Source of the DNA: an uncultured Lachnospiraceae bacterium
GTDB lineage: Bacteria > Bacillota > Clostridia > Lachnospirales > Lachnospiraceae
Length of the DNA: 64,000 bases
Reading direction: 5' to 3'
NCBI GenBank assembly: GCA_947246015.1
Contig: CAMXQE010000011.1
Coordinates: forward strand, 30,713 to 94,712
Shown: positions 16,305 through 26,190 of the stretch, piece after piece
Numbering within the stretch: position 1 is the stretch's first letter
Layout of the letters: the number at the start of each line of letters is the position of its first letter
The notes under the pieces: generated by a model
Told to the model about the DNA's origin: nothing
Database searches by the model: none
Seen by the model: only the letters and a program-made list of their open reading frames with translations
Program-made: the position numbers and the translations under genes

Positions 16305-17222
16305 CTACCTCCCATCCCTCCAAATCAAATTCCTCCACTGCCCAATCTGCTCCTCCGTCATAAACCCATTGGAAGTCCCCATAAACCCAATCTTATAAGA
16401 AGCAAACAAAAGCGCATTCTTTACCGCAAACACCGAATCATGCGTCTTATTATAAAAATGCAGGAAACAGGAGAACAGAGCATTACCGGCGCCCACCGTG
16501 TTCACGACTTCATTGGTCTTGACCGTATCATAATGAGCGATGATATTCTTATCCTTATCATACAGAATCATCCCCGCCGCCCCCTGTCCGAGAAGAATGA
16601 TTTTCGGACGGTAACGGACTGCCAGCGATTTTACGAACTCATACGGTTCACCTACCAGATGGTCATCGCTCACATAAAGAATATCCGCCGCTTTCAGGAA
16701 ATCCTCGTTATAAGCCACCTTCTCCTTCCGATACTCCCGGATATTGACTGCAATCGGTTTACGCAGTTCCTTCCCTATCTTTATCAGCGGACGACAGAAA
16801 TTGGCATTGGACACCACCAGCATCTCCGCACGCATGGCGCGCTCCCGAAACAGGTCTTCTTCATAAACCACATCCCTGATTTCTTTTGTATCTTCAAAAA
16901 TCTGCTGTTTTCTGCTGCTATCGTAAAACACCACGGCCGTAGGCGTATAGCGCAGCTTCGGAAGCACATAATCCGTCACCAGCGTCACCTCGCTGTCCTT
17001 CGGATTAATCAGTTCCAGACTGTCTTCCTTCCCTATCACCGACATGAAATCGACGGAATTCCCCAGCCATTTCAATGCTATCGATTCATTATATGCATCT
17101 CCGCCCGTACTTATGAAAATCGTATTCGGTTTTACCGTCACCCCGGTATATTCTATGGGAATCTTATCCACCTTCACAATGGTCTCCCTCTGTATGATTC
17201 CGGCTACTAAAAACTTCCCCAT
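16305..17222 (-). CDS. PfkB-family sugar kinase-like protein with GAGN motif
   Basis: About 305 residues with the ribokinase fold: an N-terminal VAGIIQRETIVKVDKIP and TGGDAYNESIALKWLG (the substrate-binding GG segment), and near the C-terminus VVNTVGAGNALFSCFLHFY. In PfkB kinases this last motif is DTxGAGDxF, and the Asp of GAGD is the catalytic base; here it is Asn. The protein may be a weak kinase, a pseudokinase or a subfamily with another mechanism. The start at 17222 has AAAGGGG upstream; a longer frame starts at 17273. It follows a hybrid histidine kinase gene by 77 bp on the same strand. Confidence 0.75.
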   Translation of the reverse strand: MGKFLVAGIIQRETIVKVDKIPIEYTGVTVKPNTIFISTGGDAYNESIALKWLGNSVDFMSVIGKEDSLELINPKDSEVTLVTDYVLPKLRYTPTAVVFYDSSRKQQIFEDTKEIRDVVYEEDLFRERAMRAEMLVVSNANFCRPLIKIGKELRKPIAVNIREYRKEKVAYNEDFLKAADILYVSDDHLVGEPYEFVKSLAVRYRPKIILLGQGAAGMILYDKDKNIIAHYDTVKTNEVVNTVGAGNALFSCFLHFYNKTHDSVFAVKNALLFASYKIGFMGTSNGFMTEEQIGQWRNLIWRDGR

Positions 17223-17298
17223 ATGCGTCGCCCCTTTCCTGCACCTGTCTGTCAAATATATCCGGCCGCACATACCGAATCTCCGGCCCTGTGCCGCC

Positions 17299-19869
17299 TC
17301 ACTCTTTCGTCATGATATTCTTTTTAATCAGGAACAACACTTCATCCAAATTAATCGGCTTAGCCGTATGCGCATTCATTCCGCTCTCCAGACAATTCCT
17401 GATATCCTCCGAAAAGGCATCCGCCGTCATGGCAATAATCGGAATCGTCTGTGCATCCGGACGGCTTAAAGCCCGTATTGCACGGGTCGCCTCATATCCG
17501 TTCATTACAGGCATACGGACATCCATGAGAATCACATCATAATATCCCTGTTCGGATGCCTGAAACTTCTCCAGACAGAGCTGTCCATTCTCCGCCCATT
17601 CCAATTCCATGCCGATATCGGATAATAACTCTTTTAAGATTTCCCAGTTCATCTCATTATCCTCGGCAACCAGCACATGGCATCCTGCCAAATCCATATC
17701 CGGTTCTTCCTCGTCCGGCATCTCTTCCGCACCCATGTACTTCTTCAATCCATGGAATAACGTTGATTTGAACAACGGTTTGGAAATAAACCCGTCAATT
17801 CCCGCCTCTCTTGCTTCGCCTTCGAACTCACTCCAGTCATATGCCGAAATCAGAATAATCGGTACGTCCACCTCTATAATCTGCCGGATTCTCTTTGCTA
17901 CCAAAAGTCCGTCCATACCGGGCAGCTTCCAATCCAGCAGAACAATCTGATAATCGTCTCCTGCCTGATGATGTCTCCTTACCATCTCTATCGCCGCCTC
18001 GCCGCTCAGCGTCCATTCGGCCTGTATACCGATGGATTTCAATGCGTCGGCCGCCGTACGGCACAATATCTCGTCATCATCTACCACCAGCATTTTCCAT
18101 GCAGGAAGAATCATATCCTCTTCCGCTTCCGAAGCTTTTTCAAAGTCCAGAATCACATGGAACTCCGTTCCCTTATCCGGTTCGCTCTCCACGGCAATGG
18201 TTCCTTCCATCGTATCCACAATATATTTCGTGATTGCCATGCCAAGCCCGGCGCCCTCTGCTTTCCTGACACGCTTACTGTCCGCCCGTGTATAGGCATC
18301 AAAAATATGTGCCAGGAAGTCCTCGCTCATGCCGATTCCATTATCCTTAACCACAACATGTGTCCGGACATATTCATCGCCTTTCGGGGGCGCTGCATCT
18401 TCCTGAAATAAGGACAGTTCTATCATACCGCCCTCCTGCGTATACTTGACCGCATTGGACAGCAGATTCAACAGTACCTGATTCAGACGCACACTGTCAC
18501 AGTACACATCCTCTGCCACTATATTGTCGATATGTACGTTAAAACTCTGATTCCTTCCCCTGACCTGCGTCTGTACGATACTGACAATTCCCTCCACCAC
18601 TTCCCGCAGGGAAATCCTGTCTACCGTCAGCGTCATCTTACCGCTTTCGATTTTAGACATATCCAGCACGTCGTTAATCAGTCCCAGCAGATGTTTCCCC
18701 GACAGCGTGATTTTCTTCAGGCAGTTCCGCACCTGCTCCTTATCGTCGATATGCGCCGTCGCAATCGCTGTCATACCTACAATCGCATTCATCGGCGTAC
18801 GGATATCATGGCTCATATTCGAGAGAAAGACGCTCTTTGCTTTAGTTGCTGCCAAAGCATCCTGGCGCGCCGCATCCAGCTCTTTCATCTGCTGGCAGGT
18901 CATCCTGAAATAAATATAAAATATGATTAGCAGTATGATAAAAATAACTGCACTGACACACATCGTAGCGATTGTCTGGTTCCTGTTCAGGTCTTCCACG
19001 GTCTGATTCAATACGCCGAAAGGCAGTATCGTCAGAAGATGCCATTCCGAATAAGGCAGCAGCGTGCAGTATACCTGCTGGCTTTTTCCGCCGAAATTTA
19101 AGATTCCCGAATAATCCTCCTTCTGATTCATGGACGCGGACAGTTCCCGGATATATGCATCTATCTTATCCGGCTCATCATCCCTGTATCTCTTATACAG
19201 ACTATCAAAATAATCCTCGTACTCCGAGCTCATGTCGCTTACAATGAAACTGCCGTCCCGCCGGATGATATGAGAATATATCAATGCTTCCTCTTCATCC
19301 GTACCAAGCATTGTGCTGATATATTCTATGGGGACAGCCGCTACCATCGCCATACATTCCTTACCGTCCTTCATTGGATAATGCGCGCTGATACCAAACA
19401 TGACCACTTCCCTGCCGGATGCGTCTTTCCCTACCGCAATCTTCTTCTCATGATTCCTCAATGACTCATAGAAAGGTTCCGGGTCCGCAAGATACAGCTG
19501 TTCCCCATCCAGCATTTCCATTTCTCCGTCCACGGTACATAGCGCCAGATAATTAAAATTCCTGACGCCGACCCTGTAAATTAACTCCTTATACAATTCA
19601 TCCATATTCCCTATATCTGCCGGAACGACTTCCACCACCGCTTCCGCCTGCTCTAATTTTAAATCGATAAGCGTCCGGAAATGGGCGGAAATATGGTCAT
19701 TTATCCCCGCCATATACAAATTTCCCACTTTATCAATGGATTCTTCGCTTACTCTGCTCATATATTGTCCCAAATACACAAATGCCCCTATGCTGATGAG
19801 CAGCAGCACGGTAAAACTTCCAATCAGAAAATAGGTTGTGCGTCTCCTTTTCTCATTATGTATATCCAT
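17299..19869 (-). CDS. Hybrid histidine kinase with two receiver domains
   Basis: About 856 residues. A first membrane helix lies at about 12-33, an extracytoplasmic Cache-like sensor at about 34-298, and a second helix (TMCVSAVIFIILLIIFYIYF) at about 300-321. The HisKA box SNMSHDIRTPMNAIVG has its His near residue 355, followed by HATPase elements NLLSNAVKYTQEG and GAGLGMAITKYIVD. Receiver 1 (LVVDDDE, IVLLDWKLPGMDG) and receiver 2 (LVAEDNEMNWEIL, VILMDVRMPVMNG, and a TAKPINLDEV tail) follow. GGAAGGAAAG precedes the Met at 19869; the frame extends to 19950 without an RBS. No DNA-binding output is seen, so a separate partner is expected. Confidence 0.88.
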   Translation of the reverse strand: MDIHNEKRRRTTYFLIGSFTVLLLISIGAFVYLGQYMSRVSEESIDKVGNLYMAGINDHISAHFRTLIDLKLEQAEAVVEVVPADIGNMDELYKELIYRVGVRNFNYLALCTVDGEMEMLDGEQLYLADPEPFYESLRNHEKKIAVGKDASGREVVMFGISAHYPMKDGKECMAMVAAVPIEYISTMLGTDEEEALIYSHIIRRDGSFIVSDMSSEYEDYFDSLYKRYRDDEPDKIDAYIRELSASMNQKEDYSGILNFGGKSQQVYCTLLPYSEWHLLTILPFGVLNQTVEDLNRNQTIATMCVSAVIFIILLIIFYIYFRMTCQQMKELDAARQDALAATKAKSVFLSNMSHDIRTPMNAIVGMTAIATAHIDDKEQVRNCLKKITLSGKHLLGLINDVLDMSKIESGKMTLTVDRISLREVVEGIVSIVQTQVRGRNQSFNVHIDNIVAEDVYCDSVRLNQVLLNLLSNAVKYTQEGGMIELSLFQEDAAPPKGDEYVRTHVVVKDNGIGMSEDFLAHIFDAYTRADSKRVRKAEGAGLGMAITKYIVDTMEGTIAVESEPDKGTEFHVILDFEKASEAEEDMILPAWKMLVVDDDEILCRTAADALKSIGIQAEWTLSGEAAIEMVRRHHQAGDDYQIVLLDWKLPGMDGLLVAKRIRQIIEVDVPIILISAYDWSEFEGEAREAGIDGFISKPLFKSTLFHGLKKYMGAEEMPDEEEPDMDLAGCHVLVAEDNEMNWEILKELLSDIGMELEWAENGQLCLEKFQASEQGYYDVILMDVRMPVMNGYEATRAIRALSRPDAQTIPIIAMTADAFSEDIRNCLESGMNAHTAKPINLDEVLFLIKKNIMTKE

Positions 19870-20036
19870 AAATCTTTCCTTCCTGATTTTCCTATTTTTA
19901 AAGCAGCATGTACATGCCAAAATTATAACAGATATGAAAGCAAAAGACAATTTCTTTTAAAGAACTGTTCACCGCCGCCCCTTTCGTGTATAATAATAAC
20001 AGATTTATTAAAAATACAGGACAAGGAGCCGAATGC

Positions 20037-20801
20037 ATGATGAAAGAACAATTATATACCATTCCCTTAAACGATGCCATAAACGCCGACGACGAATGCC
20101 CTTTCTGCTTCGTAGAACGCAATGTAGAGCAGGACCTTCTGGATTTCACTTTAGGCTCCGGTTCCTCTTACATGGAAAGCGACATCCGGGAAGCCACCGA
20201 CAAAGCCGGCTTCTGCCGCTACCATTTCAAGAAAATGTTTGATTACGGCAATACGCTCGGAAATGCATGGATTTTAAAAACCCACTACATCCGCATGAAT
20301 CAGGAAATGAAAGAACAGTTCAAATCTTTCACTCCGGGCAAATCCTCCCTCATGAATAAATTCCGGAAAAATGCGGAAAGCGCCAATCCAATCGGCATGT
20401 GGGTGGAAGAAAAAGAGAAATCCTGCTATATCTGTAAACGTTATGAAGATACCTATGCCCGCTACCTGGACACATTCTTCGTCATGTACAAAAAGGACGA
20501 AGCATTCCGGGAAAAAATAAAAAACAGCAAAGGCTTCTGCCTCCATCACTTCGGCGATTTATGCGAAGCTGCAGAAAATAAGCTGAACGACAGGGAAAAA
20601 GCCGATTTTTATCCCATGGTATTTGCACTCATGGAAGACAATATGCAGCGCATGGCGGAAGACGTAGCCTGGCTGGTGGAAAAATTCGACTACCGCAATA
20701 AAGATGCCGACTGGAAGAATTCCAGAGATGCCATCCAACGGGGTATGCAGAAATTAAAAGGCGGCTACCCCGCAGACGGACCGTATCAGATGAATAAATA
20801 A
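20037..20801 (+). CDS. DUF6062 family protein with paired Cys/His motifs
   Basis: About 254 residues, soluble. It holds two similar half-motifs: ECPFCFVERN with GFCRYHFKKMFDYGN, and SCYICKRYEDTYARYL with GFCLHHFGDLCE. These CxxC...CxxH sets would bind zinc. This is the layout of DUF6062, a clostridial family of unknown function. AAGGAG lies eight bases before the ATG at 20037; the longer frame from 19986 is not supported. A TATAAT at 19989-19994 is a likely -10. A strong terminator follows the stop. Confidence 0.75.
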   Translation: MMKEQLYTIPLNDAINADDECPFCFVERNVEQDLLDFTLGSGSSYMESDIREATDKAGFCRYHFKKMFDYGNTLGNAWILKTHYIRMNQEMKEQFKSFTPGKSSLMNKFRKNAESANPIGMWVEEKEKSCYICKRYEDTYARYLDTFFVMYKKDEAFREKIKNSKGFCLHHFGDLCEAAENKLNDREKADFYPMVFALMEDNMQRMAEDVAWLVEKFDYRNKDADWKNSRDAIQRGMQKLKGGYPADGPYQMNK

Positions 20802-20816
20802 TATCCAATCCGCATA

Positions 20817-20846
20817 AAAGGGACGGCTCCTAAAAACCGTCCCTTT
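20817..20846 (+). terminator. Rho-independent terminator after DUF6062 gene
   Basis: AAAGGGACGG and CCGTCCCTTT are perfect 10-bp arms around a 10-nt loop; the A and T ends allow it to act on either strand. Confidence 0.8.
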
Positions 20847-20861
20847 CATTCCGCCCTATTA

Positions 20862-20936
20862 TGATAAAACCCGTTCTGCATGATATAAACCCGTTCTGTA
20901 TGATATAAACCCGTCTGCATGATATAACCCTATTAT
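20862..20936. repeat. Tandem repeat of about 20 bp, four copies
   Basis: The unit TGATATAAACCCGTTCTGCA is present about 3.5 times with small length changes (TGATAAAACCCGTTCTGCA first, TGATATAACCCTATTA last). The last copy runs into the stop codon of the TetR gene. It lacks unique spacers, so it is not a CRISPR array. Confidence 0.7.
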
Positions 20937-21538
20937 GAAAGATATGTAATCTTCTTTAACATCTGCAGATAGGAATTAATCTCCGCCTGCATCATATTCG
21001 GATGAAACGTACCCTCCCGAAAACTTTTGTTCAGAATTCCCCTGACCGTATAGTCCAGCATGATTTTCATGCGTTCCACGTCTACCTCCGGCCGGAAACG
21101 GGATAAGTCGGCATGGCTCAGGATTTCCTCACGCAAATCCTCCAAAGCCCCCTTTTTCGTCTCTGTGGCATACAGCGCCTCTTTTACGTCTTCATATCTG
21201 GTACTGTCAATAAATTCCTGCATATACGGATAATTCTTCAGCACAAGCAGTTTTGCCCCTTCCATCCGTCTCCAGAGTTCAAAAAAATCATCTCCGTCCT
21301 TTCCGCCGCAGGCGGACAGTTCCAGCAGCATGAAACGCACACTGTAATCGAACAGAAAAGAATACAGACCCAGCTTATTTTGAAAATAATGAAACAAAAG
21401 CCCCTTGCTGATGCCGGCTTCCGCCACGATATCATCCGTACTTGCATGACGGTAGCCATTCATTGCAAAGACCTTCAGTGCGGCATTTATCATCCTGTCC
21501 TGTTTTTCTTTTTTCAAGTCAAAAAATTTCTCATTCAT
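20933..21538 (-). CDS. TetR/AcrR-family transcriptional regulator
   Basis: A 201-residue repressor-type protein. The N-terminal helix-turn-helix is clear: MINAALKVFAMNGYRHASTD, then DIVAEAGISKGLLFHYFQNK, at about residues 16-55. The ligand-binding C-terminal domain is variable and does not name an inducer. It stands alone, convergent with the DUF6062 gene, with a possible operator 37-51 bp upstream of the start. It may autoregulate or act on a distant target. Confidence 0.9.
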   Translation of the reverse strand: MNEKFFDLKKEKQDRMINAALKVFAMNGYRHASTDDIVAEAGISKGLLFHYFQNKLGLYSFLFDYSVRFMLLELSACGGKDGDDFFELWRRMEGAKLLVLKNYPYMQEFIDSTRYEDVKEALYATETKKGALEDLREEILSHADLSRFRPEVDVERMKIMLDYTVRGILNKSFREGTFHPNMMQAEINSYLQMLKKITYLS

Positions 21539-21574
21539 GGTATCTTATTTCCTTCATCTGTTTCGTGCAGGTAT

Positions 21575-21589
21575 TGACTTTATGAGTCA
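21575..21589. promoter_or_regulatory. Possible TetR operator
   Basis: TGACT and AGTCA are perfect 5-bp arms with a 5-bp spacer, 37 bp upstream of the TetR gene start. Short, so the assignment is tentative. Confidence 0.3.
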
Positions 21590-21811
21590 TTTCTAAATAT
21601 AACATATTTTCAATAGCTGCACAACCTTAATATTATTTCTGCGAAACCGTGTAAGGCAGAACTGTTATCTTTGCGGCGGTTTCCGGTTAGAAATCTCCGG
21701 GTAAAAACGATTTTCAACCTTATTCATAAAAAATTTACACATAATCTCTTTCCTTTTTGGAAAAATAGTATTAATATATTCCTATAACACCGAATTGAAA
21801 GGAGTATTTTT

Positions 21812-22213
21812 ATGGCTAAGAAATTCAGTAAATTCTTAATGTTTACTGCCCTTGCAGGCGCAGCGGCGGCGGGCGCCTATTATTATTTACAGAATAAGAA
21901 CTCTTCCTACTCTGATGATATGGATGACGATGATGATTATGACGACTTCAGTGATGATCTCGATGATGATACGGAAGGCAAAGATTCTACCCGCAATTAT
22001 GTTGCTTTAAATCTCGAACAGGCGGAAGAAGCTGCCAAAGAGGCAGCAGAAACAGCGGCGGACGCTGCCAAAGAAGCAGCGGAAACAGCCGGAGAAGCAG
22101 CTGCAGACGCTGCACAGACCGCTAAAGAAGCGGCAAAAGATATTGCCGAAACCACGGAATCCAAAATCGAAGAATTTTTCGATGATGATGACGACGCTTC
22201 GGATTCTGTTTAG
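21812..22213 (+). CDS. Acidic, alanine-rich membrane-anchored small protein
   Basis: A 133-residue protein of unknown function. The N-terminus KKFSKFLMFTALAGAAAAGA and the next few residues form one membrane segment or uncleaved signal. A very acidic linker (DDMDDDDDYDDF) follows, then a helix of EAAKEAAETAADAAKEAAE-like repeats with an 11-residue trend, as in LEA-like or YtxH-like proteins, and an acidic tail (EEFFDDDDDAS). It is probably a surface- or envelope-associated stress protein. GAAAGGAG precedes the ATG and a perfect terminator follows, so it is a single-gene transcript. Confidence 0.7.
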   Translation: MAKKFSKFLMFTALAGAAAAGAYYYLQNKNSSYSDDMDDDDDYDDFSDDLDDDTEGKDSTRNYVALNLEQAEEAAKEAAETAADAAKEAAETAGEAAADAAQTAKEAAKDIAETTESKIEEFFDDDDDASDSV

Positions 22214-22221
22214 TTAATTCA

Positions 22222-22256
22222 GCTCCATGACAGATATCTGTCATGGAGCGTTTTTT
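22222..22256 (+). terminator. Rho-independent terminator, perfect palindrome
   Basis: GCTCCATGACAGAT and ATCTGTCATGGAGC form a perfect 28-bp palindrome, followed by GTTTTTT. Confidence 0.85.
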
Positions 22257-22285
22257 ACCTTTTTTACCCTGCAGCGCTGCAAAGC

Positions 22286-23653
22286 TTAACTCTGTGCAAT
22301 CTGTACCATCCGCTGCATATCCGAAATCAATTCCCTTGAATAATTCTCCGCTTCCCTGTACACCCGTTCCGCACCGGAATAGTCATGACTGCCCAGCGCA
22401 TTCATAACCTCTGCGCCATACCGGTGGAACTTCCTGTGTTTCTCACCAAGGGCATCCCATATCGGTCTGACTCCCGGTATCCGGGGCGTCATGGCATAGT
22501 AGAAATGACCGAATCCGCACTTGGAGGAATCCAGCTGCAGCGGGATGATTTTCCGTTCATCCACCATACGTTTCAGGCTGCCCAGCCACGTATGATGTGC
22601 ATTGATTGCATTGTTTACATATTTTACAAACTCATGGTTTTCCATCCGGAAGAAAGGATCTTCCGTCATGTTTCCCATCTGCTTTACTGTATCGTCCAGC
22701 GTCTTCTCGATACCCGATACCGGCTCTGCTGCTTTTTTCAGCTCCCCGCTGACCTGACGCATGAAATCGGTGCTGTTCCTTAACTGGTTTTCCATTTCCG
22801 CCATGGAACTGCTGATTTCCTCGCTCACTGCGGCAATGGAACTTATAGACTCATTCACTCTGGATACATGGTGCTGGCTCGCATCATTCAATGCCCATAC
22901 ATGATTGATTTTTTCCGACATGCTTCCCAATGCCTGAATCGTACTGTCGGTACTATGGACACTTTTCTGCGATGCAATCTTTATGTTCTCCAGGAATTCT
23001 CCCATATTTCCGGTCAGCTCCTGTGTTTTTTCCGCCAGCCCGCGGATTTCACCCGCCACCACTGCGAACCCCCTTCCGGCCATTCCGGCTCTCGCCGCTT
23101 CAATGGCCGCATTCAATGCCAAAAGATTCGTCTGTAAAGATATCGCATCGATACCGGCAATCACTTCGTTCATCCGGCTGATGATGTCCATCAGCTCATC
23201 CATATCACCCTGTAGTTCTCTGGAAACAGACACTGTCTGCTCAGAAAGGTCTTTAATCTGAGTCAGTTCCTCCTGTCCTTCTTCTATTTTCCGGTATACT
23301 TCTCCCGTATCCGATGAGACCTGAAGAATCGTATTGGTCAATTCTTCATGCTGGCTGTTCGCCCGTCCCGCTGCCGCAGAAGTTCCTGCTGCGGAACCGA
23401 AAACAGTTTCCGCCGCTCTCTCCACGCTGCGGGATATATCCATAATCTTTTCCGTCTGATACTGCATCGTTAAATCCAATGAACTAATCTGCATGACCGC
23501 TTTTATATTCTTATCCAAAAGTCCTGCAAATTGTTCCCTCCCCTTTAACAGTCTCCTGTAAATGCTGTCCAATTCCGGCTGTCCGGAATAATCCGCTTCC
23601 TTTAACTCTGAGACTGCTCTCATAAGCGCTTTTCTTCTCTTTCCAACCGCCAT
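22286..23653 (-). CDS. Soluble methyl-accepting chemoreceptor with CZB domain
   Basis: A 455-residue chemoreceptor without membrane helices. The signalling hairpin tip is present ([20 protein letters not shown] and [20 protein letters not shown]), flanked by long coiled coils. The C-terminal ~120 residues hold [19 protein letters not shown] and [11 protein letters not shown], the His/Cys pattern of the chemoreceptor zinc-binding domain. Such receptors respond to zinc, redox state or hypochlorous acid from the cytoplasm. GAGAGG precedes the ATG. No chemotaxis genes are nearby. Confidence 0.88.
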   Translation of the reverse strand: MAVGKRRKALMRAVSELKEADYSGQPELDSIYRRLLKGREQFAGLLDKNIKAVMQISSLDLTMQYQTEKIMDISRSVERAAETVFGSAAGTSAAAGRANSQHEELTNTILQVSSDTGEVYRKIEEGQEELTQIKDLSEQTVSVSRELQGDMDELMDIISRMNEVIAGIDAISLQTNLLALNAAIEAARAGMAGRGFAVVAGEIRGLAEKTQELTGNMGEFLENIKIASQKSVHSTDSTIQALGSMSEKINHVWALNDASQHHVSRVNESISSIAAVSEEISSSMAEMENQLRNSTDFMRQVSGELKKAAEPVSGIEKTLDDTVKQMGNMTEDPFFRMENHEFVKYVNNAINAHHTWLGSLKRMVDERKIIPLQLDSSKCGFGHFYYAMTPRIPGVRPIWDALGEKHRKFHRYGAEVMNALGSHDYSGAERVYREAENYSRELISDMQRMVQIAQS

Positions 23654-23679
23654 TCACATACCTCTCTTCTTTCTGAGAG

Positions 23680-23745
23680 TACTCCTTGAGTACTCTCTTG
23701 GTACTCCCTGGGCACTCTCTTTCACAAACGCGATGACACTCCCCG
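23680..23745. repeat. Degenerate AGTACTC tandem repeats
   Basis: GAGAGTACTCC, TTGAGTACTCTC, TTGGTACTCCC and TGGGCACTCTC follow each other upstream of the chemoreceptor gene, with a period of 12-13 bp. Confidence 0.5.
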
Positions 23746-23813
23746 ATATATAATTCCATAATACGGGATTTTATACTTTTTGCAAGCCCTTTTCTACTAA
23801 AAAATATTTCCAG

Positions 23814-25277
23814 TTAAGAATCTTCCCACGCCTGCTTCAGCCGCCCTACTCCTTTGCAAATCTGCTCCCTGCTTAAAGAAGCATACCCTAATATTATCAT
23901 ATTCCCGTTCCAATAAGGCGGAATATCCTCCATGCAGAACTCCGACAGGCCGTACACCTTCACTCCCGCATTCTTTGCCTGACGCACCAGCGCCTCCTCA
24001 CTGCGCCCGCACTCATCCTGAAGCAGCAGATGCAGTCCGGCATTTGCTCCCAAAATTTTAAACTGCCCCTCCATCCCCTTCAGTTCACTCAGCAGCAAAT
24101 CATGTTTATCCCGGTATATCTTCCGCATCCGGTTCAGGTGCCGCTCAAAATGTCCTTTTTCAATAAATTCGTTTAAAATCTTCTGGTCAATACCGGACAC
24201 CGTGGTAGAATAAAAAGAACATTTTTCCTCGTACACCTTCAGAAGCGGCATGGGCAGCACCATATAACCGATACGAATGGCAGGCGCTATGGATTTGGAA
24301 AAAGTACCGATATAGATAACTTTTCCCAGCCGGTCCGAAGCCTGCAGGGACGGCACCGGTTTGCCTTTAAAACGGAATTCGCTGTCATAATCATCTTCAA
24401 TCAGATAGCGCGTCTCCTTTTCCCCGGCCCATTTTAACAGTTCCATCCTGCGCCCAATCGGCATGACCACCCCCATCGGATACTGATGGGAGGGCATCAC
24501 GTAGGCTACCTCCGCACCGCTTTCCCTTAATCCCTCTGCACTCATACCGCTGCTGTCCATCGCCACCGGCAGAATACGATAAGCAAACGATTCGAAAATA
24601 CGATAAGCCCTTTTATAAGTAGGGTTTTCCATGGCGATTGCCACATGTCTGCCCAGCACCTTTTCCAACAGCATCAGGAGATAATCATTTCCCGCTCCGA
24701 TGATAATCTGTTCCGGACTGCAATTTACGCCTCTGGATGTGTGGAGATAACGGGCTATGGTCTCCCGCAGCGCATAATCGCCTTTATGCGAACCGTATGT
24801 AAACATTTCACTGTTTGCACCTACCAGAATATTCTTCGTAATCTTTTTCCACGTCGCATACGGGAATGCGGTCATATCTATGGTATTCGGCGAAAAATCA
24901 CAGAAATAAGACGGCGGCGTCCCTTTCCCGCTGTCTCTTCCTGCACAGACATTTACAGCCTTCCCTGCACCGGCTCCTCCTGTCTCTGTCAGGCCATCAG
25001 TCTCCCCGCCCTCTAAATCGAACAGTTCCTCCACCTGACAGACGAAATAGCCGCGATAGGGCCTCGCCTCAATATATCCCTCTGAGAGAAGCTGCCCGTA
25101 AGCAAGTTCCGCCGTGCTGCGGGATACCTGAAGGAATTCCGCCAAAGAACGAGTAGAGGGAAGCCTCTCTCCAACGCGAAACTTCCCTTTCCTTATCTCC
25201 GATTTTATATAATCATAAATCTGCTCGTACAGGTGCCTGCCGGTATCCTGTCTCAGTGCAATCGCCAAATCATTCAT
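23814..25277 (-). CDS. MocR/PdxR-type GntR regulator with aminotransferase domain
   Basis: A 487-residue fusion. Residues 1-80 are a GntR winged helix (LYEQIYDYIKSEIRKGKFRV, LPSTRSLAEFLQVSRSTAEL). The rest is a fold-type I aminotransferase-like domain, with FTYGSHKGDYALRETIARYL, PSHQYPMGVVMP, and the PLP lysine in IYIGTFSKSIAPAIRIGYM. These proteins sense pyridoxal phosphate or amino acids and activate pdx or other genes. No pdx genes are visible here, so the target is unknown. Confidence 0.9.
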   Translation of the reverse strand: MNDLAIALRQDTGRHLYEQIYDYIKSEIRKGKFRVGERLPSTRSLAEFLQVSRSTAELAYGQLLSEGYIEARPYRGYFVCQVEELFDLEGGETDGLTETGGAGAGKAVNVCAGRDSGKGTPPSYFCDFSPNTIDMTAFPYATWKKITKNILVGANSEMFTYGSHKGDYALRETIARYLHTSRGVNCSPEQIIIGAGNDYLLMLLEKVLGRHVAIAMENPTYKRAYRIFESFAYRILPVAMDSSGMSAEGLRESGAEVAYVMPSHQYPMGVVMPIGRRMELLKWAGEKETRYLIEDDYDSEFRFKGKPVPSLQASDRLGKVIYIGTFSKSIAPAIRIGYMVLPMPLLKVYEEKCSFYSTTVSGIDQKILNEFIEKGHFERHLNRMRKIYRDKHDLLLSELKGMEGQFKILGANAGLHLLLQDECGRSEEALVRQAKNAGVKVYGLSEFCMEDIPPYWNGNMIILGYASLSREQICKGVGRLKQAWEDS

Positions 25278-25297
25278 GCTTCCGCTCCGGTGCTTCC

Positions 25298-26161
25298 TTA
25301 TTTTTTAGCGGCATTTTTTAACTTAATCTGCTTCATAATCTGTTCTTTCAAATCCCTTGCCTTATCTTTCATACGCGGATTCGCACTCACGGATGTGATA
25401 ATGGATGAAACCAGCTTGGAAGCGACATCAAACTGTTCGAATTTGGTTGCCGTAACCGCAATCACATAGTCCACTGTCGGCTCATCCATTCCGCACATGG
25501 GAAAACTCTCCGACTGTCTTGCTGCAAGGAAGCCGTCCAGCGCATTTTTCAGGAATTCCATTTCCTCGTCGTCAATCTGCTTTTTCTTAGCCGCATATTC
25601 CGGGTCTGCCTTATCGAGGCTCTCTCCTTTACCGCGCAGAAGCCATGCCGTCTTTAAACAGATATACGCTTTCTCGCTCGGCTTCGCCAGCTTCACGATG
25701 GCATTTGCCAATGCTACTTTATAACGGTCCAGCGCCTCGTCATAAGTGTAGAGTTCCTTATATTCCTCGCGTGCCTTGAAATTTGCGGAAATCATTTCCT
25801 TAATCCTTTTCGCCTGCGGGGAAGTGATAAACTTAAAATACCGGCTCAGGGTCGCGTAACCGCAGCACGGACACATAATGATATCATATTTCAGCAAATC
25901 CACATGCTCATATTTCGGACGCAAATCCGGGTCTGTCCCAATCAGCTTGGCTTTTCCGACTTTCACCGTTCTGGATTTGAATTCCTTATCACAGATAGGA
26001 CAGGTAAAACTTTTATCAAACAGAAAGTCCTGCTCCTGTACCTGCGGCGGCGGGGGCGGTGCTGCTGCTACCCTCTCCTTTTCCTTAGGCTTTTCGTACA
26101 AATCCATATTTTCCAAATTCGAAAGACCGAACCCTTCCAGGCCGGACAACAATCCACTCAT
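25298..26161 (-). CDS. DUF2225 domain protein
   Basis: A 287-residue soluble protein. After a flexible N-terminus with a proline run (AAAPPPPPQVQEQ) come two zinc-ribbon-like motifs, FTCPICDKEFKSRTVK and IIMCPCCGYATLSRYF, then a helical region with TPR-like character. DUF2225 is common in Clostridia and has no established function. It lies 29 bp downstream of glnS and may be co-transcribed with it. Confidence 0.8.
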   Translation of the reverse strand: MSGLLSGLEGFGLSNLENMDLYEKPKEKERVAAAPPPPPQVQEQDFLFDKSFTCPICDKEFKSRTVKVGKAKLIGTDPDLRPKYEHVDLLKYDIIMCPCCGYATLSRYFKFITSPQAKRIKEMISANFKAREEYKELYTYDEALDRYKVALANAIVKLAKPSEKAYICLKTAWLLRGKGESLDKADPEYAAKKKQIDDEEMEFLKNALDGFLAARQSESFPMCGMDEPTVDYVIAVTATKFEQFDVASKLVSSIITSVSANPRMKDKARDLKEQIMKQIKLKNAAKK

Positions 26162-26190
26162 ATTTTCTCCTCCACATTCATGTATTATAT

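Noticed and set aside
20862..20936. Short repeats that might be a CRISPR
   Set aside because: Units are contiguous with no unique spacers, and no cas genes are near.
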